This document shows positions 36,277 to 45,264 of a stretch of DNA of 64,000 nucleotides, in pieces (the stretch's first letter is position 1; every line of letters starts with the position of its first letter). The translations under genes and the position numbers were made by a program. Under the pieces are notes generated by a model, which worked only from the letters and a program-made list of their open reading frames with translations, did no database searches and was not told the DNA's origin. Where the stretch lies: positions 68,100 to 132,099 of the forward strand of contig JAEWKK010000004.1 of the NCBI GenBank assembly GCA_023386045.1, read 5' to 3'. This stretch comes from Bacteroidota bacterium. Its GTDB lineage: Bacteria > Bacteroidota > Bacteroidia > Chitinophagales > Chitinophagaceae.

Positions 36277-36756
36277 ATGACTGTTCATTTTTCGTACGAT
36301 AAAAAACAGGTATTGCAGGCTTTGCGTTATCATTTTCTTTCCAAAAAAGAAATCAGGCTGATGGTGATACTGGTCAATGTTTTTGCATTGGCTTCCGCGG
36401 TGCTCTTTTATTTCAAAAAAATCCTGCCCTTTGCTTTCCTGGTCAGTTCACTCCTGTGGTTTGCACTGCTGATCAGTTTCTGGTTCATATTGCCCGGCAT
36501 GGTTTACCGCAGGGCTGCCACTTTCCAGGATCATTTCACTATGAATTTTGGAGGAGATGGCTTTTCTGTGGGGAATGAGCGTGGCTCAAGGTCCTGGGAC
36601 TGGAAGGCATTAAAGGAATACCTGGAAACACCTCACTTCTTTCATTTGTACTTTGATAAAGCATCTTTTTTTCTGGTACCCAAAAATGCATTTGAAGACA
36701 GCGATGCCGTATATAATTTCAGGCATCTGCTAAAAGAAAAAATAGGAAAGAAATAA
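36277..36756 (+). CDS. YcxB-like membrane protein
   Basis: A 159-aa protein with two central transmembrane helices (about 24-46 and 50-75) followed by a soluble domain with FGGDGFSVGNERGSRSWDWKAL and FYLV-type strands. This matches the YcxB-like family of Bacteroidota and Firmicutes, which has no known function. It is a single gene convergent with the acetyltransferase gene, which ends one base away. Confidence 0.82.
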   Translation: MTVHFSYDKKQVLQALRYHFLSKKEIRLMVILVNVFALASAVLFYFKKILPFAFLVSSLLWFALLISFWFILPGMVYRRAATFQDHFTMNFGGDGFSVGNERGSRSWDWKALKEYLETPHFFHLYFDKASFFLVPKNAFEDSDAVYNFRHLLKEKIGKK

Positions 36757-36757
36757 A

Positions 36758-37186
36758 TTAAAGTTCTTTTTCCATGACGTAGTGAGGGATGGTGATCTCT
36801 TCAAATTCAACACCTTTTTTCCTATAGCCCATTTTTTCGTAAAAGCCGATGGCATTCTTGCGGGCGTGCATGGTGATCTTTTTATAACCGCGGTCGCGGG
36901 CCAGGTTTTCTGCAAACTGCATCAGGGCCCTGCCAATACCCTTGCCCTGGAGATCATTGATTACAGCCATCTGGCGAAGGCGCACCATTTCTGGTTCTTC
37001 TTCTACCAGCATGCAACATCCAAGCATCTGTTCATCTTCAAAAGCAGCTATATGAAGATTTTGTTTTTCTTCTTCCAGTTCTTCCGTGGTAAAATGCAGG
37101 CCCAGTGGCTTACGCAGGATCTCATCTCGCAGCCTAACCATCTGCCTGTATTCTTCTGTCCCATGATCTATGATTTTCAATGCCAT
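36758..37186 (-). CDS. GNAT family N-acetyltransferase
   Basis: A 142-aa acetyltransferase. The acetyl-CoA loop is LQGKGIGRALMQFAE (the R/QxxGxG/A motif) and the C-terminal ARKNAIGFYEKMGY holds the conserved Asn and Tyr. It belongs to the ElaA/YjcF-like small GNATs; the substrate is unknown. It is a single gene ending beside the YcxB-like gene. Confidence 0.93.
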   Translation of the reverse strand: MALKIIDHGTEEYRQMVRLRDEILRKPLGLHFTTEELEEEKQNLHIAAFEDEQMLGCCMLVEEEPEMVRLRQMAVINDLQGKGIGRALMQFAENLARDRGYKKITMHARKNAIGFYEKMGYRKKGVEFEEITIPHYVMEKEL

Positions 37187-37331
37187 CGCCTGTTTTTGAT
37201 TGGTTCAATTTACAAATATCTGATCACCCGGCAAATTGCAAGTTTTGTTCCTTGATTTCAAACTGCCGGGCAAAAAAAATCAACTTATTTTTTAGCTAAA
37301 TACTCAAATGGTGAGATAATACAAAAACTTA

Positions 37332-37339
37332 TATTTTTG
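37332..37339 (+). promoter_or_regulatory. Promoter -7 element of acpP
   Basis: TATTTTTG matches TAnnTTTG and lies 26 bases before the acpP ATG at 37366. No convincing -33 TTG is seen at the right spacing. Confidence 0.6.
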
Positions 37340-37365
37340 CACCACTATAACCAAACTTTTACAAA

Positions 37366-37602
37366 ATGTCAGACATCGCAGCAAGAGTAAAAAAGATCAT
37401 TGTAGACAAACTTGGAGTGGATGAAGCAGAAGTAACCAACGAAGCTTCTTTTACCAATGACTTAGGTGCCGACTCTCTTGACACCGTTGAACTTATTATG
37501 GAATTCGAAAAAGAATTCAATATCTCCATTCCGGATGAACAAGCTGAGACAATTACTACTGTAGGTCAGGCTGTTTCCTATCTCGAAGAGCATGCTAAGT
37601 AA
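37366..37602 (+). CDS. acpP: Acyl carrier protein
   Basis: The carrier of growing acyl chains in type II fatty-acid synthesis. The phosphopantetheine Ser37 is in GADSLDTVELIMEFE. It is 78 aa, acidic, with four helices. fabF follows after 95 bases that contain a hairpin. Confidence 0.98.
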   Translation: MSDIAARVKKIIVDKLGVDEAEVTNEASFTNDLGADSLDTVELIMEFEKEFNISIPDEQAETITTVGQAVSYLEEHAK

Positions 37603-37635
37603 ATAAGAATTGTTCCTTAGTACCGTATAAATAAT

Positions 37636-37680
37636 CCGCCTTCCGGTTGCCATCGCACCAGTGAAGGCGGTTTTATCTTA
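37636..37680 (+). terminator. Possible attenuator between acpP and fabF
   Basis: CCGCCTTC at 37636-37643 pairs with GAAGGCGG at 37663-37670 around a 19-base loop, followed by TTTTATCTT. It could terminate part of the transcripts, so that acpP mRNA exceeds fabF mRNA, as expected for an abundant carrier protein. Confidence 0.6.
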
Positions 37681-37697
37681 AAAATCTTTCGCAGCCT

Positions 37698-38951
37698 ATG
37701 CAATTAAAACGAGTTGTAGTTACCGGGATGGGCGCACTGACGCCCCTTGGTAATTCCATCACAGAATACTGGAATAATCTCCGCAACGGTGTTAGCGGCT
37801 GCGATTTTATTACCGGATTCGACGCTTCCAAATTCAAAACCCGTTTCGCCTGCGAGATCAAGAATTTTGATCCCACAAATTTCATGGACCGCAAGGAGGC
37901 ACGGAAAATGGACCGCTTTACGCAAACCGCTATTGTTGCCAGCGACCAGGCAGTACTGGATGCCGGTATCGATCAAAACAATGTGAATGTGGACAGGGTA
38001 GGAGTTGTTTTTGGAAGTGGAATTGGTGGACTGATCACCTTCCAGGAAGAAGTGATCAATTTCGCGAAAGGAGATGGTACGCCCCGCTTCAATCCTTTTT
38101 TCATTCCAAAGATGATCCTGGACATAGCACCAGGTCATATTTCCATGCGCCATGGTTTTCGCGGTCCCAACTTCGCAGTAACCAGCGCCTGTGCTTCTTC
38201 TACCAATGCCATGATGGAAGCCTTTAACCTGATTCGCATTGGCAAGGCCGATATCATTCTTACCGGTGGCTCCGAAAGCGTGGTAAGTGAAGCTGGTGTT
38301 GGAGGCTTTAATGCCATGAAAGCATTGAGCGAAAGAAACGATGATCCAAAAACCGCTTCAAGACCTTATGACAAAGACCGCGATGGATTTGTGATGGGCG
38401 AAGGAGCAGGTGTTCTGGTATTTGAAGAATATGAACACGCCATAAAAAGAGGTGCCAAGATCTACTGCGAAGTAGCAGGTGCAGGCGCTACTGCCGATGC
38501 ACATCATATTACTGCACCACATCCCGAAGGACTGGGTGCTAAAAATGTAATGATCCAGGCTCTTGCCGATGCAGGCATGCAGCCTACGGATATTCATTAC
38601 ATCAATACACACGGAACTTCAACTCCTCTGGGTGATATTGCCGAAGTAAAAGCAATCATTGATGTTTTCGGAGACCATAGCTATGACCTGAATATCAGTT
38701 CTACCAAATCAATGACCGGTCACTGTCTTGGTGCTGCAGGTGTTATTGAAGCCATAGCCTGTATCATGGCTGTTCAGAATGATATAGTGCCTCCAACCAT
38801 CAATCATTTTACCGATGATCCGGAACTGGATCCCAGGCTGAATTTTACTTTCTGGGAAGCGCAGAAAAGAGAGGTGAATGCAGCATTGAGCAATACTTTT
38901 GGATTTGGTGGACACAATGCCTGTGTGATCTTTAAAAAATATTCTGCCTGA
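37698..38951 (+). CDS. fabF: Beta-ketoacyl-ACP synthase II
   Basis: Condensing enzyme for fatty-acid elongation, 417 aa. The catalytic triad is visible: Cys165 in TSACASSTNA, His305 in NTHGTSTPLGD, and His342 in KSMTGHCLGAAG. It is cytoplasmic and a dimer in the family. It lies in the conserved acpP-fabF-rnc order. Confidence 0.97.
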   Translation: MQLKRVVVTGMGALTPLGNSITEYWNNLRNGVSGCDFITGFDASKFKTRFACEIKNFDPTNFMDRKEARKMDRFTQTAIVASDQAVLDAGIDQNNVNVDRVGVVFGSGIGGLITFQEEVINFAKGDGTPRFNPFFIPKMILDIAPGHISMRHGFRGPNFAVTSACASSTNAMMEAFNLIRIGKADIILTGGSESVVSEAGVGGFNAMKALSERNDDPKTASRPYDKDRDGFVMGEGAGVLVFEEYEHAIKRGAKIYCEVAGAGATADAHHITAPHPEGLGAKNVMIQALADAGMQPTDIHYINTHGTSTPLGDIAEVKAIIDVFGDHSYDLNISSTKSMTGHCLGAAGVIEAIACIMAVQNDIVPPTINHFTDDPELDPRLNFTFWEAQKREVNAALSNTFGFGGHNACVIFKKYSA

Positions 38952-38994
38952 TCGCCCGGTCCCTTATTGCATAAAAAATTGTAGTTTACAATTT

Positions 38995-39738
38995 GTGGAG
39001 TTTTGGAAAGCATTTTATAAAAAAAAGCAACCCGTCGACCCTTCTTTCAAAAAACAACTGAAGGGAGTATTGGGCTATGCGCCAGGCAATCTCTCTCTTT
39101 ATAAAACTGCACTCACCCACCGTTCTGTAAAAGATACCATTGATGAAAACAATGAAAGGCTGGAATACCTGGGCGATGCCATTTTGAGCGCACTGGTGGC
39201 CGATTACCTTTTCAAGCGTTATCCCTACAAGGAAGAAGGATTTCTTACCGAAATGCGCAGTAAGATGGTGAACAGGCAGCAGCTGAATGACATTGCCGTT
39301 AAAATGGGTCTCAAAAAAGTAACGGTTTACAATAAGTCTGATACTTCTCTGAAAACCAGCCAGATCTTTGGTAATACTCTTGAAGCCCTGGTTGGCGCTA
39401 TTTACCTCGACAAGGGTTATAAAAAAACCAGCAAATGGGTTAATGAGCGCATCGTTATCCCGCATATGTTTGTTGATGACCTGGAACTACTGGAGATCAA
39501 CCATAAAAACAAACTTTATGGCTGGGCCAACAAAAATGGCAAACACCTTGAGTTTGAGACCATTGACGAAAAAATGGAAAATGGCCGTCGGTTATTTACC
39601 ATTGGTGCCGTGATCAATGGTAAGGTCATTGCCCAGGCAAAAGCTTTCAATAAAAAGGACGCTTCCCAGATCGCCGCGCAACTGGCGGTAGAAAAGCTGG
39701 GTATCATTAATTCCGATTCTCCTTCCGACTTAGGCTGA
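38995..39738 (+). CDS. rnc: Ribonuclease III
   Basis: Endonuclease for double-stranded RNA, used in rRNA processing. The signature NERLEYLGDAIL lies near residues 47-58 and the second acidic cluster in LEALVGAIYLD. A C-terminal double-stranded-RNA-binding domain (about 170-240) ends the 247-aa chain. The frame begins with GTG at 38995; no ATG suits. It follows fabF by 43 bases, as in many bacteria. Confidence 0.96.
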   Translation: MEFWKAFYKKKQPVDPSFKKQLKGVLGYAPGNLSLYKTALTHRSVKDTIDENNERLEYLGDAILSALVADYLFKRYPYKEEGFLTEMRSKMVNRQQLNDIAVKMGLKKVTVYNKSDTSLKTSQIFGNTLEALVGAIYLDKGYKKTSKWVNERIVIPHMFVDDLELLEINHKNKLYGWANKNGKHLEFETIDEKMENGRRLFTIGAVINGKVIAQAKAFNKKDASQIAAQLAVEKLGIINSDSPSDLG

Positions 39739-40114
39739 TATTTTAAGTATTCTAAGCGTTTCCTTTATCGGTTCAAAAGACTTCGCAAACCGGCTCAGGC
39801 TTCTCCTGCAACTCTTACTCCGTAATATTACTGGCAAATATTTGCAGACATCTTCAAATTCGCTGCCTTTTTCATCTTCCATACTTATAAAATCTAAAGG
39901 GATACACTTAGATGATTGGTATTAATAATCAGTTAGTTACGAAGAAATCGTAAAAAAATATGTGGTTTTCCGCAAAAAACAAGTAAAAATACTTGCATTC
40001 CGAAAAATGCCAGTATACTTTTGCTCTCGCCAGAAAAACTGCTAAGGACAATCACTTAGGAACTCGTAACGGTTAATCTGGGCAACCCTAAAAAACTAAT
40101 TAAGATTCCGTACC
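39739..40114 (+). other. 376-base intergenic region with a promoter and long leader
   Basis: No coding sequence is convincing. It holds the promoter at 39993-40023, and a leader of about 85 bases before the secreted-protein ATG. The leader contains CTAAG and CTTAG arms that could form a weak hairpin. Otherwise nothing is recognised. Confidence 0.5.
39993..40023 (+). promoter_or_regulatory. Full Bacteroidota-type promoter (-33 and -7)
   Basis: TTG at 39993-39995, a 20-base spacer, then TACTTTTG at 40016-40023. It is the only site in the window where I see both consensus elements at the expected spacing. It serves the secreted protein at 40115. Confidence 0.78.
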
Positions 40115-41083
40115 ATGAAAAAGTTCTACTTCTTCCTTCTCTCCCTGTTTACAGCACAATTATTATTTGCAGCCCCCCTGATCAAGGCCATTACTAACGG
40201 CAACTGGAACCAGACCTCCACCTGGGACCTGAGCCGCCTGCCACAAGTGGGAGATACAATATTGATTCCGGAAGGAAAAACAGTAATGGTAACGGATGAT
40301 CAGATCATTAATGGTTTTGCCTACCTCAAATTATATGGAAAGCTTGGCTTTCAGAACAATAATTCCACCCTTCAATTGGGAACCAGCTCTGTTATTTTTG
40401 TTTATAGTGGTGGCCAGATAGTAGGTGGTGGTTCTGCCTCCCAAAAGATCAGGCTTGGCGGATTCAGCATTTTCCAGGGAAATGATGCTCCAGTTAATGG
40501 TCCTCAAATGGCAACCGCAGCTACCAACGGTTTCCAGGCCTATATGGAATCACCTCTGCCTGTAAAATTCATTGGTTTTACCCTCAGCAGCAGGAACAGC
40601 GAGATCATGGTTCAATGGTCTACTTCAGAAGAGATCAATGCTTCACACTATGAGCTGGAACGCAGCACAGATGGTAAAAACTGGCAAATGGCTGCTACTA
40701 TCAGAGCAAAGGGTAATAGCAATCAGGTGAACAATTATTCTTACACCGATAAAAATCCTGTTGCAACTGCAGTTTATTACCGCATCAGGCAGGTAGACCT
40801 GGACGGCCGATTCACTTACACCAGTATCAGATCCATCAAAACAGATAAAACAGCTGATATCAATATCGCTTCCATTGATCATAAGGTCTTGCTGCAATTT
40901 TCAAAAGAAATGAAAGGCAGTTTCACGGTAAGATTTGTAAATGCAAACGGACAGGTAGCAGGTCAACAGGTTCTTATGGACCCACTGGGACAGATTGTTT
41001 TGAATGCCAGTCTGAAAGGAAATTATATCATCCAGGTTACTAATGGGCAGAATCTCAATATTGCTCGCCAGGTAATTCTATAA
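40115..41083 (+). CDS. Secreted protein with G8-like domain and type IX-like C-terminal sorting domain
   Basis: A 322-aa exported protein with a signal peptide ending near LLFAAP. The N-terminal part has the G8-like pattern NGNWNQTSTWDLSRLPQVGDTILIPEG. A fibronectin-like segment (QWSTSEEINASHYELERSTDG) is common in Bacteroidota surface proteins. The last 80 residues (about 240-322, ending GNYIIQVTNGQNLNIARQVIL) resemble the type A sorting domain of the type IX secretion system. It is probably surface-attached or released; the ligand is unknown. It is expressed from its own strong-looking promoter. Confidence 0.82.
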   Translation: MKKFYFFLLSLFTAQLLFAAPLIKAITNGNWNQTSTWDLSRLPQVGDTILIPEGKTVMVTDDQIINGFAYLKLYGKLGFQNNNSTLQLGTSSVIFVYSGGQIVGGGSASQKIRLGGFSIFQGNDAPVNGPQMATAATNGFQAYMESPLPVKFIGFTLSSRNSEIMVQWSTSEEINASHYELERSTDGKNWQMAATIRAKGNSNQVNNYSYTDKNPVATAVYYRIRQVDLDGRFTYTSIRSIKTDKTADINIASIDHKVLLQFSKEMKGSFTVRFVNANGQVAGQQVLMDPLGQIVLNASLKGNYIIQVTNGQNLNIARQVIL

Positions 41084-41112
41084 ACGATTTTTTTAGGCGT
41101 TGAGGAATAAGA

Positions 41113-41132
41113 CCCTGGGTTTCTACCCGGGG
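41113..41132. terminator. Hairpin between convergent genes
   Basis: CCCTGGGT, loop TTCT, ACCCGGGG (one G-T pair), flanked by AATAAG and CTTATT, which extend the stem. It overlaps the last codons of the epimerase gene. The GGGTTTCTACCC core recurs as the complement of the terminator at 59132-59161. Confidence 0.65.
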
Positions 41133-41536
41133 TTACTTATTTCCTGGCAGAGTTCTACCAGAACGCTATGAGTGGATTTTGGATGAAGAAAGCAAACCAG
41201 TTTGTTATCCGCCCCTTTTTTAGGGGTTTCATTCAACAGGATAAAGCCTTCGCTTTTAAGCCGCTGCATTTCAGCAAAAATGTCTTCCACCTCAAAAGCG
41301 ATATGGTGGATTCCTTCGCCTTTTTTCTCTATAAATTTATTGATCACGCCTTCGGCTGTGGTTGACTCCAGCAATTCGATCTTAGTGTCGCCCAATTGTA
41401 AAAAAGCAGTATTAACGGCCTCAGAAGACACGGTTTCCGTTTTATAACATTGGGTATTTAACAATTTTTCAAAGAGAGGGAGGGATTCTTCGAGGGATTT
41501 TACGGCTATTCCAATGTGTTCAACTTTTTGAGCCAT
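41123..41536 (-). CDS. mce: Methylmalonyl-CoA epimerase
   Basis: Interconverts the (R) and (S) forms of methylmalonyl-CoA in propionate metabolism. A 137-aa VOC-fold protein: the metal-ligand His of VEHIGIAVK at the N-terminus, the Glu of TKIELLE, HHIAFEVEDI in the middle, and the final Glu in SVLVELCQE are the expected positions. The mutase itself is not adjacent, but a B12-binding mutase subunit is encoded at 56408. Confidence 0.92.
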   Translation of the reverse strand: MAQKVEHIGIAVKSLEESLPLFEKLLNTQCYKTETVSSEAVNTAFLQLGDTKIELLESTTAEGVINKFIEKKGEGIHHIAFEVEDIFAEMQRLKSEGFILLNETPKKGADNKLVCFLHPKSTHSVLVELCQEISNPG

Positions 41537-41611
41537 GGCTTGTTTACGATTTAAGTAAAATTAATCCCTAAAGCTGTACCCTTCCCTTCTATAAAAGGCT
41601 TTATTACGGTA

Positions 41612-41619
41612 AATTTGTG
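41612..41619 (+). promoter_or_regulatory. Promoter -7 element of the isc operon
   Basis: TAAATTTG matches TAnnTTTG, 27 bases before the iscS ATG. No IscR-like site was recognised. Confidence 0.55.
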
Positions 41620-41646
41620 CACTGAAACGAAAATGAAAGGATTATT

Positions 41647-42864
41647 ATGTTGAAACTTCCAATTTATCTCGATCATAATGCTACTACTCCCTGTGACCCA
41701 AGAGTGGTAGATGCCATGCTTCCATACTTCACAAACAGTTTTGGTAATGCTGCCAGCCGTAACCATCCTTTTGGATGGCAGGCGGAAGAAGCTGTGGACT
41801 ATGCACGCGAGCAGGTGGCAAAACTTATTGGCGCAGATTCTAAAGAGATCATCTTTACTTCTGGTGCTACTGAAGCCGATAACCTGGCCATCAAAGGCGT
41901 ATTTGAAATGTATGCTTCAAAAGGAAATCATATCATCACCTGCAATATTGAACATAAAGCAGTTCTGGATACCTGCAAGCATCTTGAAAAAGAAGGAGCA
42001 GAGATCACTTACCTGCAGGTGAACAATGAAGGACTGGTGACACCCGAGCAAGTGGAAGCGGCCATCAAGCCAAATACCATTCTCATTGCCCTGATGTATG
42101 CCAATAATGAAGTGGGAACCGTGATGCCCATCCGCGAGATCGGTGCCATTGCCAAAAAGCACGGCGTTCTTTTATTTACCGATGCTACACAGGCAGTAGG
42201 AAAAATTCCTGTTGACGTGAAGAAGGATAATATCGACCTTCTTGCCATGACTGCACACAAAATGTATGGTCCCAAAGGTGTTGGTGCTTTATATGTAAGA
42301 CGTAAAAATCCACGTGTTAAAGTAACCGCGCAGATGGACGGTGGTGGTCATGAAAGAGGCATGCGCAGCGGTACCCTGAATGTTCCTGGTATTGTTGGTT
42401 TTGGAAAAGCCTGTGAGCTTTGCATCGCTGAAATGCAGCAGGATGCAGATCGCTTGAGCAAGCTTCGCGATAAACTTGAAAATGCCTTACTCAATCTTGA
42501 AGAAGCTTATGTAAATGGAAGCAAGGAACATCGTCTTCCACACGTTTCTAATATCTCATTTAAATACGTGGAAGGTGAAGGACTGATGATGGGCTTTAAT
42601 AAAGACATAGCCCTTTCTTCAGGCTCAGCCTGTACTTCAGCTTCACTGGAACCTTCCTACGTTTTAAAAGCACTGGGCCTGGGAGATGATCTGGCACACA
42701 GTTCGCTCAGATTTGGTTTGGGAAGATATACAACGGAAGAGCAGATAGATTATACAATAGCACAGGTTTCAAAAACAGTGAACAAGCTCAGGGAAATGAG
42801 CCCGCTCTGGGAAATGTACAAGGAAGGTGTGGATATGAATTCCATCGAGTGGGCAGCGCACTAA
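41647..42864 (+). CDS. iscS: Cysteine desulfurase IscS
   Basis: Removes sulfur from cysteine for Fe-S cluster assembly. A PLP enzyme of 405 aa: PLP Lys205 in MTAHKMYGPKG and active-site Cys329 in SSGSACTSASLEPSYV. The N-terminus reads LPIYLDHNATTP, the family opening. It is the first gene of an iscS-iscU-iscA operon without iscR, hscA, hscB or fdx. Confidence 0.97.
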   Translation: MLKLPIYLDHNATTPCDPRVVDAMLPYFTNSFGNAASRNHPFGWQAEEAVDYAREQVAKLIGADSKEIIFTSGATEADNLAIKGVFEMYASKGNHIITCNIEHKAVLDTCKHLEKEGAEITYLQVNNEGLVTPEQVEAAIKPNTILIALMYANNEVGTVMPIREIGAIAKKHGVLLFTDATQAVGKIPVDVKKDNIDLLAMTAHKMYGPKGVGALYVRRKNPRVKVTAQMDGGGHERGMRSGTLNVPGIVGFGKACELCIAEMQQDADRLSKLRDKLENALLNLEEAYVNGSKEHRLPHVSNISFKYVEGEGLMMGFNKDIALSSGSACTSASLEPSYVLKALGLGDDLAHSSLRFGLGRYTTEEQIDYTIAQVSKTVNKLREMSPLWEMYKEGVDMNSIEWAAH

Positions 42865-42916
42865 GCTTAACAGCTGATCAGAATGAAATCAATTCATAAA
42901 ATTAAAATCTTAAATC

Positions 42917-43336
42917 ATGGCATACTCAGATAAAGTCTTAAATCACTATAACAATCCTCAGAACGTTGGAACCCTTGATAAAAGCAAGGCCAATGTAGGT
43001 ACCGGATTGGTTGGCGCACCAGAGTGCGGCGACGTGATGCGCCTGCAGATAGAGGTGGATGAACAAACCGGTCTTATTAAAGATGCCAAGTTCAAAACTT
43101 TTGGCTGCGGTTCTGCAATTGCTTCTTCTTCACTGGCTACTGAATGGCTGAAAGGAAAATCCATCGACGAAGCCGTGAAGATCGACAACATGGAAATTGT
43201 GGAAGAACTCAATCTTCCTCCAGTTAAAATCCACTGTTCTGTATTGGCTGAAGACGCCATCAAAGCAGCGATCAACGACTATAGGAAAAAGAACGGACTG
43301 GAAGAATTGAAGTTTGAAGAAAGCATTGTTCATTAA
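42917..43336 (+). CDS. iscU: Fe-S cluster assembly scaffold IscU
   Basis: A scaffold on which clusters are built, 139 aa. Cluster ligands Cys37 (GAPECGD), Asp39, Cys64 (TFGCGSAIASSS) and Cys107 (KIHCSVLAEDAI) are all present. Interaction motifs typical for HscA (LPPVK) are kept at about 100-104, although no HscA gene is in the operon. Confidence 0.97.
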   Translation: MAYSDKVLNHYNNPQNVGTLDKSKANVGTGLVGAPECGDVMRLQIEVDEQTGLIKDAKFKTFGCGSAIASSSLATEWLKGKSIDEAVKIDNMEIVEELNLPPVKIHCSVLAEDAIKAAINDYRKKNGLEELKFEESIVH

Positions 43337-43395
43337 TTAATTTGGTAGGCTGACCTTATCAGGTCAGCAATATTTCTCAAAGCACGAGGATAAAA

Positions 43396-43746
43396 ATGAT
43401 AGCAACAGACAACGCGATATACGTTAGCGACAAGGCAAAGCAAAAAGTACAGCAGCTGATGCAGGAAGCCGGCATTGCCAACGATCCTTCTTATTTTGTA
43501 AGAGTGGGTGTTGTGGGTGGCGGATGTTCCGGTCTTAGCTACAAGCTCGATTTTGATAATGAGCAAAAACCCATGGACCAGGTGTTTGAAGATAACGGAG
43601 TGAAAGTAGTGACGGACCTTAAAAGTTTTCTTTACCTCGTTAATACCATGCTTGATTTTTCCGACGGTTTGAATGGCAAGGGATTTTTCTTTAATAACCC
43701 TAATGCCAGTCGCACCTGCGGCTGTGGCGAAAGCTTTGCAGTATAA
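43396..43746 (+). CDS. iscA: IscA/ErpA-type iron-sulfur carrier
   Basis: An A-type carrier of 116 aa. The three ligands are Cys44 (VGGGCSGLSY) and Cys108 and Cys110 (TCGCGESF). It passes clusters to target apoproteins. It is the last gene of the isc operon, followed by a strong terminator. Confidence 0.95.
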   Translation: MIATDNAIYVSDKAKQKVQQLMQEAGIANDPSYFVRVGVVGGGCSGLSYKLDFDNEQKPMDQVFEDNGVKVVTDLKSFLYLVNTMLDFSDGLNGKGFFFNNPNASRTCGCGESFAV

Positions 43747-43766
43747 GAATTGATATAATATATTTC

Positions 43767-43795
43767 TCCCCTCTTTTTAAGAGGGGATTTTTTTT
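43767..43795 (+). terminator. Intrinsic terminator of the isc operon
   Basis: TCCCCTCTT, loop TTT, AAGAGGGGA and a run of eight T residues. A nine-base-pair stem. Confidence 0.92.
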
Positions 43796-43818
43796 GCACA
43801 GCGGAGATGTAAAACTAT

Positions 43819-45198
43819 TTGATTACTTTTTCGAGACCTAAATCAGGCTACATGGATTCTGTTATTGCAGCATCAGTGATACATCTTGAATGTATTGATG
43901 GCCGGGATGACCATTTTAGATTGGAACTGGCGGCCGGTGAAAAAAAGATCTTGGGGGGTTACGAAGATCCTTCCATTATTTTATTAAAAGAACTGGAGAA
44001 TCAGGGCGGTGTAATTGTAATCACTAACGTTAACGGACAACTTTTTGTTGATGCCAGCGATTGTTCAGTGCCTGTCAAGATCAATGGCGCCATCATTTCA
44101 AAAGCCAGTTTAAAGAGCATCGACCTGTTGAAGATCGGCAACAGCATCTGGAAGTCAACAGCGCCGGGTTTTGTTGATCAGAAAGAAGATACTACTGGCA
44201 GAAATTCATTCACCAAAAGCTTTGGCAATATGCTGGGCCTTGATGAACTGCGTGATTTTAATATCAGCAATCTTTTTTCAGAAGTATTCAAAAGACATCG
44301 TCTGGAAGATACCGAAGAACAACTGGTAACTGGAACATCAAGGAATACACCTGCGCTTACAGATATTGAAATCAGCTGGGCAAAACCCTGGCTGTTCTCA
44401 AGACTGATTGTGCTGAGTGTAGTACTTACTTTTCTCCTGGTTGCAGGTTTCAACATGTTCGAAAATCAAAAGCTGATTCCAGGGTTGATATTCATAGGCA
44501 CCTTTGTGATGCCACTCGCTACCGTGATCTTTTTTATGGAAGTGAATGCACCAAGGAATATTTCAGTTTTCCTCCTCATGCTCATGCTTTTTATTGGTGG
44601 TGTTGCTTCTTTGCTCATTACGCTATTAGTGAGTGAAAGAATGCCCTGGCTGTACAATACTTTTGATGCATCTGGTGCAGCCATTATCGAAGAACCGGCA
44701 AAGATCCTGATCGTGGTGCTGGTGTTGGGAAAATACATGCGGTATAAATGGATCCTGAATGGTCTTCTCCTGGGTGCTGCTGTAGGCGCAGGCTTTGGTG
44801 CTTTTGAAAGTGCCGGTTATGCTTTTGAGTTAGGACTGGCCAATGGCTTCAGCGCCATGGTAGACAATATCATCCTTCGTGGGTTACTGGCTCCTTTCAT
44901 GCACGTAGTATGGACGGCGAATGCTGCGGCAGCCCTATGGCTGGTAAAAGGTGACAGGCCCTTCTCCTGGAACATGTTGGGCGATGCCAGGTTTCTCAGG
45001 GTCTTTATTTTAAGTACAGCTACACATTTTGTCTGGAATGCACAATTTGGTCTGGTAAGACTTCCACTTGTAGTAGATCTGAAGTATTTATTACTGGGCA
45101 TTCTTTCATGGACTGTCTGCTTTATGCTGATACAGGCCGGCCTGAAACAACTGAACCAGGCAAGGCACGCGGAAATTGAAAGACTGAGTGCTGAATAA
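43819..45198 (+). CDS. PrsW-family intramembrane protease with FHA-like N-terminal domain
   Basis: A 459-aa membrane protein. The C-terminal half (from about residue 195) has eight or so helices and the PrsW (Abi/CAAX-like) motifs EEPAKIL, GFGAFESAGYAFE and HVVWTANAAAALW, with a further ATHFVWNAQ. The N-terminal 120 residues look like a forkhead-associated fold (GEKKILGGYEDPS, VKINGAIISKASLKSIDLLKIG). PrsW in Bacillus cuts an anti-sigma factor; the substrate here is unknown. The open frame begins with TTG at 43819; ATG at 43852 (MDSVIAASVIHLECIDG) is a plausible alternative. Confidence 0.83.
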   Translation: MITFSRPKSGYMDSVIAASVIHLECIDGRDDHFRLELAAGEKKILGGYEDPSIILLKELENQGGVIVITNVNGQLFVDASDCSVPVKINGAIISKASLKSIDLLKIGNSIWKSTAPGFVDQKEDTTGRNSFTKSFGNMLGLDELRDFNISNLFSEVFKRHRLEDTEEQLVTGTSRNTPALTDIEISWAKPWLFSRLIVLSVVLTFLLVAGFNMFENQKLIPGLIFIGTFVMPLATVIFFMEVNAPRNISVFLLMLMLFIGGVASLLITLLVSERMPWLYNTFDASGAAIIEEPAKILIVVLVLGKYMRYKWILNGLLLGAAVGAGFGAFESAGYAFELGLANGFSAMVDNIILRGLLAPFMHVVWTANAAAALWLVKGDRPFSWNMLGDARFLRVFILSTATHFVWNAQFGLVRLPLVVDLKYLLLGILSWTVCFMLIQAGLKQLNQARHAEIERLSAE

Positions 45199-45264
45199 AA
45201 ACCGGAACATCATCAATTAGGGATTTTTCAATTTTACAACAGGGGATTAATTATTTTGCAGCAC

